From an uncultured Oscillibacter sp. (lineage in GTDB: Bacteria > Bacillota > Clostridia > Oscillospirales > Oscillospiraceae), in assembly GCF_910584465.1 (NCBI RefSeq), contig NZ_CAJUBK010000001.1, positions 124,001 through 188,000 on the forward strand: 64,000 bases of DNA, written 5' to 3'. A program made the position numbers and the translations under genes. The notes beneath the pieces are model-generated. The model saw nothing but the letters and a program-made list of their open reading frames with translations. It ran no database searches and was not told where the DNA came from. Numbering within the stretch: position 1 is the stretch's first letter; every line of letters starts with the position of its first letter. Positions 7,300 through 15,024 of the stretch are shown in pieces.

Positions 7300-7340
7300 A
7301 CACCGCTCATTGCAGGAAGCAGAGAGCGGTGTCTTTTTTT
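7300..7340 (+). terminator. Intrinsic terminator in the leader of the ParB/late operon
   Basis: A 9-bp perfect stem ACACCGCTC / GAGCGGTGT with a 15-base loop, followed by CTTTTTTT. It lies between the promoter at 7245 and GTG 7383. Either it closes the early operon while the promoter serves something short, or it is an attenuator read through by an antiterminator. Confidence 0.75.
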
Positions 7341-7382
7341 GCGGGGATTTTTGCCCCGAAAAGGGCCGGAAAGGAGATAAAA

Positions 7383-7973
7383 GTGGAAATTCGGACGCTG
7401 AAAGCGGCACAACTCGCGGCGGCGGGCTACAACCCCCGGAGAGACTTGCAGCCGGAGGACGCAGAGTACCAGAAACTCCGCCGGAGTATTGAGACGTTCG
7501 GCTACATTGAGCCGATCATCTGGAACGAGCGCACCGGGCGCGTCGTAGGCGGCCACCAGCGCCTCAAGGTGCTGCTCGAACAGGGCCGGGAGGACATCGA
7601 GGCCGTGGTCGTAGACCTCGCGGAGAAGGACGAAAAGATACTCAACGTCCTGCTCAACAAGGTCAAGGGCCGCTGGGACATCGGGAAGCTGGCCGACCTT
7701 TTGCAGCAGCTCGACGAGACCGGGGACATGGAGGTTACAGGCTTCGAGGACTGGGAGCTGCAAAGCCTCCTCATGCAGTACGACCACATAAAAGACCTGA
7801 TGGAGGAGGATTTTTCCGACTACTCCGACAGCAAGGAAAAGGACACCTTCACCATGACCTTCTCCCTCCCGGAGGGAGCGCGGGAGACGGTCGAGAAGTA
7901 CATCGAGAACACCGAGAACGCCAAGGCGGAGCTTGCCACGGCGATCATCAATGTGGTAAAGGGGGTATCGTGA
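7383..7973 (+). CDS. ParB/sulfiredoxin-fold protein, copy 1 (196 aa)
   Basis: Start GTG 7383 follows AAGGAGAT by 6 bases. The first 100 residues form a ParB N-terminal-like domain: AAGYNPRRDLQPEDAEYQKL, IETFGYIEPIIWN, then RVVGGHQRLKVLLEQG, whose GGHQR replaces the GERRxR nucleotide-binding box of chromosomal ParB. There is no HTH DNA-binding domain, unlike segregation ParB proteins. This fold binds or hydrolyses nucleotides (CTPase, kinase or nuclease) and is common beside phage DNA-modifying enzymes. The C-terminal helices are acidic. A paralogue follows immediately. Confidence 0.8.
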   Translation: MEIRTLKAAQLAAAGYNPRRDLQPEDAEYQKLRRSIETFGYIEPIIWNERTGRVVGGHQRLKVLLEQGREDIEAVVVDLAEKDEKILNVLLNKVKGRWDIGKLADLLQQLDETGDMEVTGFEDWELQSLLMQYDHIKDLMEEDFSDYSDSKEKDTFTMTFSLPEGARETVEKYIENTENAKAELATAIINVVKGVS

Positions 7974-8542
7974 TGGAGATAGCGCGGAAAAAGATACGCG
8001 ATCTCGACCGGGCCACCTACAACCCCCGGATAGACCTTATCCCAGGCGACACCGAGTATGAGAACCTGCGCCGGAGCATCATCACCTACGGCATGATTAT
8101 CCCCGTCGTCTGGAACCAGCGGACGAACAGGGTGGTAGGCGGCCACCAGCGGCTCACCGTCCTCGAAAACGAGGGGGAGACCGAGGTGGACGTGTCGGTG
8201 GTAGACCTCGACGAGACGCAGGAACGGCAGCTCAACGTGGCCCTCAACAAAATCGAGGGCGGATGGGACGAGGAGAAGCTGGCCGCCCTGCTCGCGGAGC
8301 TGGGGGACGACGCACCGCTCACGGGCTTCACGCAGGCGGAGATCGACAGCCTCACCAACGACATCGACAGCCTGATAGACGGCGACACCGTGGACGAGGA
8401 GCTGCGGGCGATAGAGGAGTTCTTCAACGTCAGCCTCACCTTCAACAAGGCCGACCGGGAGGAGCTGAAAGCCTACGTCAAGGACTACGGCAAGGAAGCG
8501 CTCATTGAGGCGATCATCCAGAAAGCAAAGGGGGAAATCTGA
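7973..8542 (+). CDS. ParB/sulfiredoxin-fold protein, copy 2 (189 aa)
   Basis: Tandem paralogue of the preceding gene with the same layout: TYNPRIDLIPGDTEYENLRRSI, then IIPVVWNQRTNRVVGGHQRLTVLENEG, then VVDLDETQERQLNVALNKIEGGWDEEKLAALL. The GGHQR box is intact. ATG 7973 overlaps the preceding TGA (GTG 7970 is an alternative). Similarity to copy 1 extends into the helical C-terminus, indicating gene duplication; the two may form a heterodimer or handle different substrates. Its 3' end lies one base before the radical-SAM gene's start. Confidence 0.8.
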   Translation: MEIARKKIRDLDRATYNPRIDLIPGDTEYENLRRSIITYGMIIPVVWNQRTNRVVGGHQRLTVLENEGETEVDVSVVDLDETQERQLNVALNKIEGGWDEEKLAALLAELGDDAPLTGFTQAEIDSLTNDIDSLIDGDTVDEELRAIEEFFNVSLTFNKADREELKAYVKDYGKEALIEAIIQKAKGEI

Positions 8543-8543
8543 T

Positions 8544-9563
8544 ATGGGATGCAAATGCGGCTCGCAGGTGATTTTGTGCAACCTCCCCATCCGCTTCGAC
8601 ACCTACAAGGGGTGCAGCCACGGGTGCCGCTACTGCTTCGCGCAGAAAAAGCGGAATATCGGGAAGATCGAGCGGGACGAGACCGTGGAGGCCATGCGCT
8701 CCTTCATCGAGGGGAAGCGCAGTCGGGAGACGGCGTGGTGCGACTGGAATATCCCCATCCACTGGGGAGGCATGAGCGACCCCTTCCAGCCCATCGAGAA
8801 GAATATCCGGGCCAGCTACGAATGCCTCAAGCTGCTGGCGGAGACCAAATACCCCTTCGTCGTCAGCACCAAGGGCAGGCTCGTCGCCGACCCGGAATAC
8901 CTCGACCTGCTGGCACAATGCAACTGCGTCGTGCAGGTCTCCATGGTATGCAGCAAGTACGACCAGCTTGAACCGGGCACACCGCCCTACGAGGAGCGGC
9001 TGCAAATCGCCGGGACGCTCGCCAAGAGGGTACAGCGGGTAATCGTCCGCGCACAGCCCTATATGCCGGAGGTCTTCAACGACGTGATGAAGAATATCCC
9101 CCGGCTGGCGGAAGCGGGAGTGTACGGCGTGGTCGTCGAGGGCATGAAGTTCTACAAGAACAAGCCCGGCATGGTGAAGGTGGGCGGAGACGTATGCTAC
9201 CCCCTCCACGTCCTCCGGCCACACTTCGAGGCCATCAAAGCAGAGTGCCACCGCCACGGCATGAAGTTCTACTCCGGGGAGAACCGTCTCCGGGCCATGG
9301 GCGACAGTATGACGTGCTGCGGTATAGACGGGCTTGAGGGCTTCAAGGGGAACGAGTACAACCTCTGTATGCTGGTGAACGGGCAAACCCCGGAGCCTAC
9401 CGCGCTGATGAAGGAGATCGGGACGGGCGGCCCGTTCCAGAGCCTCAATCAGGCCGCAGGCTATAACAAGAAGATCAACAGCCAATCATTCTACGGCCTC
9501 ATGCAGGAGGAGCTTTCCACCCGCCTCGACTACTACAAACGTCTGTTCGGGTTAGAAGAATGA
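8544..9563 (+). CDS. Radical SAM protein of the SplB/Rv2578c-like type (339 aa)
   Basis: Residues 23-34 read GCSHGCRYCFAQ, the CX3CX2C 4Fe-4S cluster motif followed by Phe-Ala as in COG1533 (spore-photoproduct-lyase-like) radical SAM enzymes. Further on are HWGGMSDPFQPIE, then VVSTKGRL and VVQVSMV strands of the TIM barrel. An extra Cys pair (CKC near the N-terminus; MTCCGIDG near residue 254) could hold an auxiliary cluster. The substrate is unknown. Gene order ParB-ParB-rSAM-PLP suggests a shared pathway, perhaps base modification or repair. Confidence 0.85.
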   Translation: MGCKCGSQVILCNLPIRFDTYKGCSHGCRYCFAQKKRNIGKIERDETVEAMRSFIEGKRSRETAWCDWNIPIHWGGMSDPFQPIEKNIRASYECLKLLAETKYPFVVSTKGRLVADPEYLDLLAQCNCVVQVSMVCSKYDQLEPGTPPYEERLQIAGTLAKRVQRVIVRAQPYMPEVFNDVMKNIPRLAEAGVYGVVVEGMKFYKNKPGMVKVGGDVCYPLHVLRPHFEAIKAECHRHGMKFYSGENRLRAMGDSMTCCGIDGLEGFKGNEYNLCMLVNGQTPEPTALMKEIGTGGPFQSLNQAAGYNKKINSQSFYGLMQEELSTRLDYYKRLFGLEE

Positions 9564-10405
9564 CGGCCCACGACCTGACCCCAGTACAGGAAATCGCCGG
9601 AATGTACTTCAAGCGGGACGACCTCTACACCCCGTTCGGGGCCGGAGGGGTGAACGGCGGGAAGCTCCGACAGTGTATGCTACTGGTGGAGGCAGCGCTG
9701 GGAAGGGAGCCGGGCACAAAGGGAGTAATCACCTACTGCTCGCTCCACTCCCCACAGGGGCCGATCACAGCGGCGACGGCGCGGCACTACGGCCTCCCCT
9801 GCGTGGTGGCCTACGGCGGGGCCAGCGATATGTCGGTAGCGACCGGGAGTATGCCAAGGCTCGCCATGAGCTACGGGGCCGGTGTCCAAGTGATAGCAAA
9901 GAGCGGCAGGCACAACGTCCTCAAGCAGAGGGCGGAGGCGCTGGCAGAGGCGCGGGGCCTTTTCGTCGTCCAATACGGGATAAACCTCGACGACTACGGG
10001 GAAGTCCTTTTGAGCGCGGTAGCGGAGCAGGTACAGAACATTCCCGACGAGCTGGACGACCTGTATATCACCTGCGGCAGCGGAATCACCGCCAGCGGCG
10101 TAATCGTCGGCATAGAGCGGTACGGCAAAGCTGTAAAAAATATCCATCTAATCTCTACGGCGTATGACCGCCGGGAGAAGGTGAGGGCGACACTCCGGCG
10201 GTACGGGGTGGAGCGGCCCTTCCAGTACCACGACCTTTTCCACACCCCCGGATTCGTCTATGAGAAGCAGCAGAAAATGAGGGTGGGAGGTGTGAAGCTG
10301 CACCCGCAGTACGAGGCCAAGAGCATGAAATACCTCTTGGAGCACGACCTCAACAGGAGGAACGCGCTATTCTGGATTGTGGGAGCAGAGCCAAGGGAGC
10401 GATAA
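9560..10405 (+). CDS. Fold-type-II PLP-dependent enzyme, ACC-deaminase/cysteine-desulfhydrase-like (281 aa)
   Basis: The N-terminus has FKRDDLYTPFGAGGVNGGKLRQ, the KRDDL...GGK-R pattern of fold-type-II PLP enzymes (tryptophan-synthase-beta superfamily, ACC deaminase branch); the Lys of GGKLR is the likely Schiff-base residue. A Gly-rich phosphate-binding loop (ITCGSGITASG) lies near residue 172. It is shorter than host homologues (about 330 aa). The ATG overlaps the radical-SAM stop (ATGA), so the two are translationally coupled. Such an enzyme is unusual in a phage and suggests an amino-acid-derived donor or side-chain chemistry. Confidence 0.8.
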   Translation: MTAHDLTPVQEIAGMYFKRDDLYTPFGAGGVNGGKLRQCMLLVEAALGREPGTKGVITYCSLHSPQGPITAATARHYGLPCVVAYGGASDMSVATGSMPRLAMSYGAGVQVIAKSGRHNVLKQRAEALAEARGLFVVQYGINLDDYGEVLLSAVAEQVQNIPDELDDLYITCGSGITASGVIVGIERYGKAVKNIHLISTAYDRREKVRATLRRYGVERPFQYHDLFHTPGFVYEKQQKMRVGGVKLHPQYEAKSMKYLLEHDLNRRNALFWIVGAEPRER

Positions 10406-10417
10406 GGAGAGGAGGAC

Positions 10418-10915
10418 ATGGGAAAGTGGACTGACAAGCCATGGGAGCGTCAGAAAGGCGAAAGCGCACAGGCATACGAGGCTTTTTCCATCTACCTCGG
10501 CATGGGCGCGGAGCGGAGCACACGGGCGGTAGCGCAAAAGTTAGGCAAGAGTGCGTCGCTCATTCAGCGTTGGAGCCGCGAAAAAGAGTGGCAGGAGCGT
10601 GTCAGGGCCTACGACAACGACGTAGAGAAACAGGCCCGGAAAAAGGTCATAGCTGACCGAAAGGCCATGACCGAGCGCCATATCGGTATCGCCATGCAGC
10701 TCCAAAAGAAAGCACTCGAAGCCCTCGGCAGCTTGTCAGTCGAAGACATGACCCCCAAAGACATTAAGGAGTATATCAAGATGGCGACCGACCTTGAGCG
10801 GCTGAACAGGACGCTTGAGGAGGAGAGCGCAGCAGCCAAGGACGACGGCCCGGCGCAGCTCGCGGACACCATCATAGCGGCATATCAAAGGCGGAAGGAG
10901 AGCGGCAATGCTTGA
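10418..10915 (+). CDS. Terminase small subunit (165 aa)
   Basis: The N-terminal part has the phage terminase-small/HTH arrangement: WERQKGESAQAYEAFSIYLGMG, then a helix-turn-helix VAQKLGKSASLIQRWSREKEWQERV. A long central oligomerisation helix and a C-terminal tail follow. The small subunit recognises the packaging site and presents DNA to the large subunit. It directly precedes and overlaps the large-subunit gene. Ribosome site GGAGAGGAGG lies before ATG 10418. Confidence 0.85.
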   Translation: MGKWTDKPWERQKGESAQAYEAFSIYLGMGAERSTRAVAQKLGKSASLIQRWSREKEWQERVRAYDNDVEKQARKKVIADRKAMTERHIGIAMQLQKKALEALGSLSVEDMTPKDIKEYIKMATDLERLNRTLEEESAAAKDDGPAQLADTIIAAYQRRKESGNA

Positions 10916-12317
10916 CAGCGAGGCGATACTCTACTACGCAGATCATCCCGTAGAGTTCGTGGAAGATGTGATACGGGTGACACCAGACCCGCAGCAGGCA
11001 GCCATACTCCGCAGCGTAGCCGGGAATAAAATGACGAGCGTTCGCAGCGGCCACGGCGTAGGCAAGAGCGCCGTCGAAGCGTGGTCGGTAATATGGTTTA
11101 TGAGTACCCGGCCCTTCCCCAAAATCCCCTGCACAGCCCCGACGCAGCACCAGCTATTTGACATCCTATGGGCGGAGGTGAGCAAGTGGCTCCGCAACAA
11201 CCCCGCCCTCTCCCGCGAGCTGATGTGGACAAAGGAAAAGGTCTACATGAAGGGCTACCCGGAGGAATGGTTTGCCGTGGCGCGGACGGCCAGCAAGCCG
11301 GACGCGCTGCAAGGCTTCCATGCGGAGGACTTGCTATTTATCATCGACGAGGCCAGCGGCGTAGACGATGTGATATTCGAGCCTGTCCTCGGCGCTCTTT
11401 CAACGCCGGGGGCGCGGCTTCTTATGTGCGGCAACCCGACGCAGCTTTCCGGCTTCTTCTACGACAGCCATAACAAGAACCGGGCCAGCTACTCGACCTT
11501 CCATATCGACGGGCGCAAGAGCGGGCGCGTCCCGCAGGACTTCGTGCAGACGATCATCAATATGTACGGAGAGGACAGCGACGTTTTCCGCGTCCGCGTA
11601 GCCGGGGAGTTCCCCCTACAGGAGGACGACATCTTCATCCCCCTGTCTCTGGTGGAGGCCTCCATTATGACGGAGTACACGCCCAGGGCACGGCCCACGC
11701 TGGTACATATCGGCTGCGACGTGGCCCGCTTCGGCGACGACAAGACCGTAATCGGCTACAAGGTCGATGAACAGGTCACGCTCCACAAAAAGCGGCAGGG
11801 GCAGGACACCATGAAGACCGCAGATGACATTATCCTGCTGGGGGAGGAGCTGGTAGCCCGCTACAAGCTCCAAGACCCCATCCCCGTCAAGGTGGACGAC
11901 GGCGGCGTGGGCGGCGGTGTGGTAGACCGCCTCCGGCAGGTGAAGCGCAACGACCCGGAGCGCTTCTGGTGGATGGAGGTCTACCCGGTAAAGTTCGGCG
12001 AGCGCATACGCCACAGGCACTACCACGACACCACCACCTACATGATGGCCGTCGTCAAAAAGCTCCTATCCCCCTACGACGAGGAGACCGGGCTGCGAAA
12101 GCCCGTGGAGCTGATACTCCCGGACGACGACGACCTCGTGGCCCAGCTCTCCGGCAGGAAGTACGGCCTCACCGAGGCCAGTAAAATCAAAATCGAAAGC
12201 AAGGACGCAGTAAAGAAGCGCGGCCAGCCCTCTCCCGACGAGGCTGACTGCGTTTTGCTATTGTGTCTGCCAGTAAAACCGCCCAAACGAAAGAAGGAGG
12301 CGAAACGCCATGGGTAA
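10908..12317 (+). CDS. Terminase large subunit (469 aa)
   Basis: Packaging motor ATPase-nuclease. Walker A RSGHGVGKS is near residue 45, Walker B LLFIIDEAS near residue 143, and the coupling region LLMCGNPTQ near residue 167. The RNase-H-like nuclease starts at HIGCDVARFGDDKTVIGYK near residue 264 (the first Asp is a metal ligand), with a later acidic VKVDDGGVGGGVVDRL. Length is typical. Overlaps both the small subunit and portal genes. Confidence 0.95.
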   Translation: MLDSEAILYYADHPVEFVEDVIRVTPDPQQAAILRSVAGNKMTSVRSGHGVGKSAVEAWSVIWFMSTRPFPKIPCTAPTQHQLFDILWAEVSKWLRNNPALSRELMWTKEKVYMKGYPEEWFAVARTASKPDALQGFHAEDLLFIIDEASGVDDVIFEPVLGALSTPGARLLMCGNPTQLSGFFYDSHNKNRASYSTFHIDGRKSGRVPQDFVQTIINMYGEDSDVFRVRVAGEFPLQEDDIFIPLSLVEASIMTEYTPRARPTLVHIGCDVARFGDDKTVIGYKVDEQVTLHKKRQGQDTMKTADDIILLGEELVARYKLQDPIPVKVDDGGVGGGVVDRLRQVKRNDPERFWWMEVYPVKFGERIRHRHYHDTTTYMMAVVKKLLSPYDEETGLRKPVELILPDDDDLVAQLSGRKYGLTEASKIKIESKDAVKKRGQPSPDEADCVLLLCLPVKPPKRKKEAKRHG

Positions 12318-13866
12318 GGGAAGGGCGCAGGTGCGCATTATCAAAGGGCAGACGGCAGCGCCTATTGAGAAAGCGGACACCTCCGTACAGCTCACTACGT
12401 CGGAGGCGTACAACGCCGGGGACTGGATAACCCCGCCAAACGATATGCGCGGCCTCCGGCAGATGGTGAAGCACAGCACCATCCTCCCCCAGTGTATCAG
12501 GGCATACAAGAACAATATCGCCGGATTCGGAATCGGCATCCGCTACGTCGAGGACGTGGAGGAAACGCCGGAAATGGCGGCGGAGTTCAAGCGGGCGGAG
12601 GAGATCGTCGAGCTGCTGAACACAGAGCAGGACACCAAAGAGGTGTTTGAGGACGTGATAGAGGCGCGGGAGACCTACGGCATAGCCTATCTTGAGGTAA
12701 TCCGCAACCTTGCCGGAGAGGTCGTGCAGGTCGAGTTCATCAAAGAGACCCCTTCCGTCACCAAGACCAAACCGCTCGACCCCTATATCCCCTCCATCTA
12801 CTATCACCACGGCCAGCAGGTGGAGCGGAAAAAGCGCTACTGCAAGTACAAGCAGGAGATAGGCGGCAAGACCGTCTACTTCAAGGAGTTCGGCGACCCG
12901 CGCATTATGGATAAGCGGGACGGCCTCTACCTCCAAGAGGGCCAGACCATCGACCTCGACGATCAGGCAAATGAGCTTATGGAGTTCGCCATCGGGACAG
13001 AGCCATACGGGGAGGTGCGGTGGATAGGGCAGGTGCTCGGCGTTGACGGCAGCCGGAGAGCGGAGGGGCTGAACAACAACTACTTCATCAATGGGAGGCA
13101 TACCCCGCTGATGATTATCCTCAAGAACGGCACCCTCACAGACGACAGCTATGCCAAGCTCCAATCCTACATGAACGACATCAAGGGGGAGGCCGGGCAA
13201 CACGCTTTTATCCTCCTCGAAATGGAAAGCCCGGACGGGAAAACGGACTTCGACACCGACGAGCAGCAGGATGTTGAGATAAAAGACCTCGCCAGCATAC
13301 TCCAAAAGGACGAGCTTTTCCAAGACTACCTCGACAACAACCGCCGAAAGGTGCAGTCCGCTTTCCAGCTTCCCGACCTCTATGTGGGCTACACGACCGA
13401 CTTCAACCGGGCCACGGCGCAGACCGCGCAGGAGGTCACAGAGCAGCAGGTATTCCAGCCGGAGCGCAAGAGCCTCGCGTGGGCCATCAACAACCGCCTC
13501 CTCAATGAGTACCAGTTCAAGTACGTCGAGTGCTACTTCCTTGAGCCGGACATCAGCAACCCGGACGACCTCTACAAGCTCCTGACCGTCTGCAACAACG
13601 CCGGGGGCCTCACCCCCAATAAGGCGCGGCAGATCATTTTTGAGGCCTACGGAGAGGTCGCGGAGGACTACCCGGAGGAGTGGGGCGAAATACCGCTGGC
13701 CTACAGCAAGACGCAGGGAGGCGGCGGGGGCGGCTTTGACATTGGCACCCTCACCGAGAGCCTGCAAAAGCAGATCACAAAGGCGGCCAGCCGGAACGAC
13801 GACGAGGTGGTGGCAGTGATGAAGGAGGTCAAGCGCCTCCTCATGAAGATGGACAAGGGGGCCTGA
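12310..13866 (+). CDS. Portal protein (518 aa)
   Basis: Size and position between terminase and head-morphogenesis genes mark it as the portal of the PBSX-type family. Supporting segments are GDWITPPNDMRGLRQMVKHS near the start, YKNNIAGFGIGIRY and VIEARETYGIAYLEVIRN, and a late region FQLPDLYVGYTTDFNRATAQTAQE that is characteristic of these portals. The portal forms the dodecameric ring through which DNA enters and leaves the head. The C-terminus has a Gly-rich linker and a final helix. Confidence 0.9.
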   Translation: MGKGRAQVRIIKGQTAAPIEKADTSVQLTTSEAYNAGDWITPPNDMRGLRQMVKHSTILPQCIRAYKNNIAGFGIGIRYVEDVEETPEMAAEFKRAEEIVELLNTEQDTKEVFEDVIEARETYGIAYLEVIRNLAGEVVQVEFIKETPSVTKTKPLDPYIPSIYYHHGQQVERKKRYCKYKQEIGGKTVYFKEFGDPRIMDKRDGLYLQEGQTIDLDDQANELMEFAIGTEPYGEVRWIGQVLGVDGSRRAEGLNNNYFINGRHTPLMIILKNGTLTDDSYAKLQSYMNDIKGEAGQHAFILLEMESPDGKTDFDTDEQQDVEIKDLASILQKDELFQDYLDNNRRKVQSAFQLPDLYVGYTTDFNRATAQTAQEVTEQQVFQPERKSLAWAINNRLLNEYQFKYVECYFLEPDISNPDDLYKLLTVCNNAGGLTPNKARQIIFEAYGEVAEDYPEEWGEIPLAYSKTQGGGGGGFDIGTLTESLQKQITKAASRNDDEVVAVMKEVKRLLMKMDKGA

Positions 13867-13868
13867 TT

Positions 13869-14837
13869 ATGTGCATGGCGTGTCAACCCCTGATAAAGGC
13901 CATCGACGCATACCTCGCCAAGGCGGACGGCGATCTCGCCGACGCGCTGGAAGTGGAGGGCTATGCGGAGCCGCAGGCGACCATCGACTATATGCATGGC
14001 ATAGAGGACGACGTGGCGGAGGCGCTGGTGGACGAGACCGACTATTTTGTGGCGGAGGCAGAAAAGGCAGCAGACCTTGAGACCTTCGCGGCGGACATCT
14101 GGCCGAGGGTAAAGCTCAACGACCGCCTCAAGGCCAAGCTCGCCACCGTTTTCACCGAAAGCCTTTCAGAGTTCGTGCCGGAGTTCGTTGGCTACTATAT
14201 CGCGCAGACCGACAGGAGCCTCAAATTGGAGGTGGTGTCGAAGCGGACGACGGCGTGGGTGAAATCGTGGAGTGAACAGCTCGGCGAGATCATGCAGCTC
14301 AACAGCCACAAGGAAATCGAGACCATCCTCACCAAGGGCCTCAAGAAGGGCACAGGCATAGCCTCTTTTACCCGCGACATCCTCGACAGTGGCATACGGG
14401 ACGAATACTACAAGGCCCGGCGGGTGGCGCTCACAGAGGTTTTGGGGGCGCACAGCGTAGCGCAGCAGGAGGCATTTATGCAGTCTCCGGCGGTTGCGGA
14501 AAAGGCGTGGAAGCACACCGGGGCATACAGGAATGAGCCACGGCAGAATCATGTGGACATGGACGGCCAGCGCGTAGCCAAAGACGCGCCCTTCACCCTC
14601 ACAGGGATAAAGGGCGGCACCTACGAGCCGATGTACCCACGCGACGTTATCCTCCCGCCGGAGGACCGTATCAACTGCCACTGTATCTGCCAGCCCGTCG
14701 TCAATGAGGACATTCTCGGCCTCCCCCTTGAGGAGCGGCAGAGGCTCCAACAGGAGGCCGTAGACAAAATGGACGACGAATGGGAGCGGGAGCTGGACGC
14801 GAGGAACAAGGCAAAGGCAGGAATCGACGAGGAATAG
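13869..14837 (+). CDS. Head morphogenesis protein, Phage_Mu_F family (322 aa)
   Basis: The C-terminal half carries the Mu gpF/SPP1 gp7 signature: RRVALTEVLGAHSVAQQEAFM, KAWKHTGAYRNEPRQNHVDMDGQ, then PPEDRINCHCICQPV. These minor head proteins bind the portal and capsid and can enter the cell with DNA. The last about 38 residues (from LPLEERQRL to the end) are closely similar to the C-terminus of the AT-rich cargo protein at 24583-25344, an unexpected shared module. ATG 13869 lies 2 bases after the portal stop. Confidence 0.85.
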   Translation: MCMACQPLIKAIDAYLAKADGDLADALEVEGYAEPQATIDYMHGIEDDVAEALVDETDYFVAEAEKAADLETFAADIWPRVKLNDRLKAKLATVFTESLSEFVPEFVGYYIAQTDRSLKLEVVSKRTTAWVKSWSEQLGEIMQLNSHKEIETILTKGLKKGTGIASFTRDILDSGIRDEYYKARRVALTEVLGAHSVAQQEAFMQSPAVAEKAWKHTGAYRNEPRQNHVDMDGQRVAKDAPFTLTGIKGGTYEPMYPRDVILPPEDRINCHCICQPVVNEDILGLPLEERQRLQQEAVDKMDDEWERELDARNKAKAGIDEE

Positions 14838-15024
14838 CGCTCCTGCCTCCTCTCGTGGCGCAGGAGCGCCCCGGCGCGTCTATGTAGACAGTTTACCAGT
14901 CAGAAAAACAACGGCCATTTCGGGCCGTTCAGAGCCGTTCTGTGGCACAACACGGTAAAGGGCAGCGGAGACGCTGCTTTTTATATTTCCTAAAGCCCGG
15001 ACATGGAAAGGAGGTGAGCAGGGC
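14837..15024 (+). terminator. Intergenic hairpins with terminator between gpF-like and XkdF-like genes
   Basis: This 187-bp gap holds a 10-bp perfect stem at 14837-14869 (GCGCTCCTGC / GCAGGAGCGC, no T-run) and a terminator at 14962-14982 (GCAGCG, GAGA loop, CGCTGC, then TTTTT). Between them is a short AACGGCC/GGGCCGTT repeat pair. The terminator would separate the DNA-packaging genes from capsid genes, but no convincing promoter is visible before ATG 15025, so partial read-through is likely. Confidence 0.6.

Noticed and set aside
7383..8542. Chromosome- or plasmid-type ParB partition proteins
   Set aside because: There is no HTH or dimerisation domain and the GERRxR box is replaced by GGHQR; no ParA gene nearby. 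Named only by fold.
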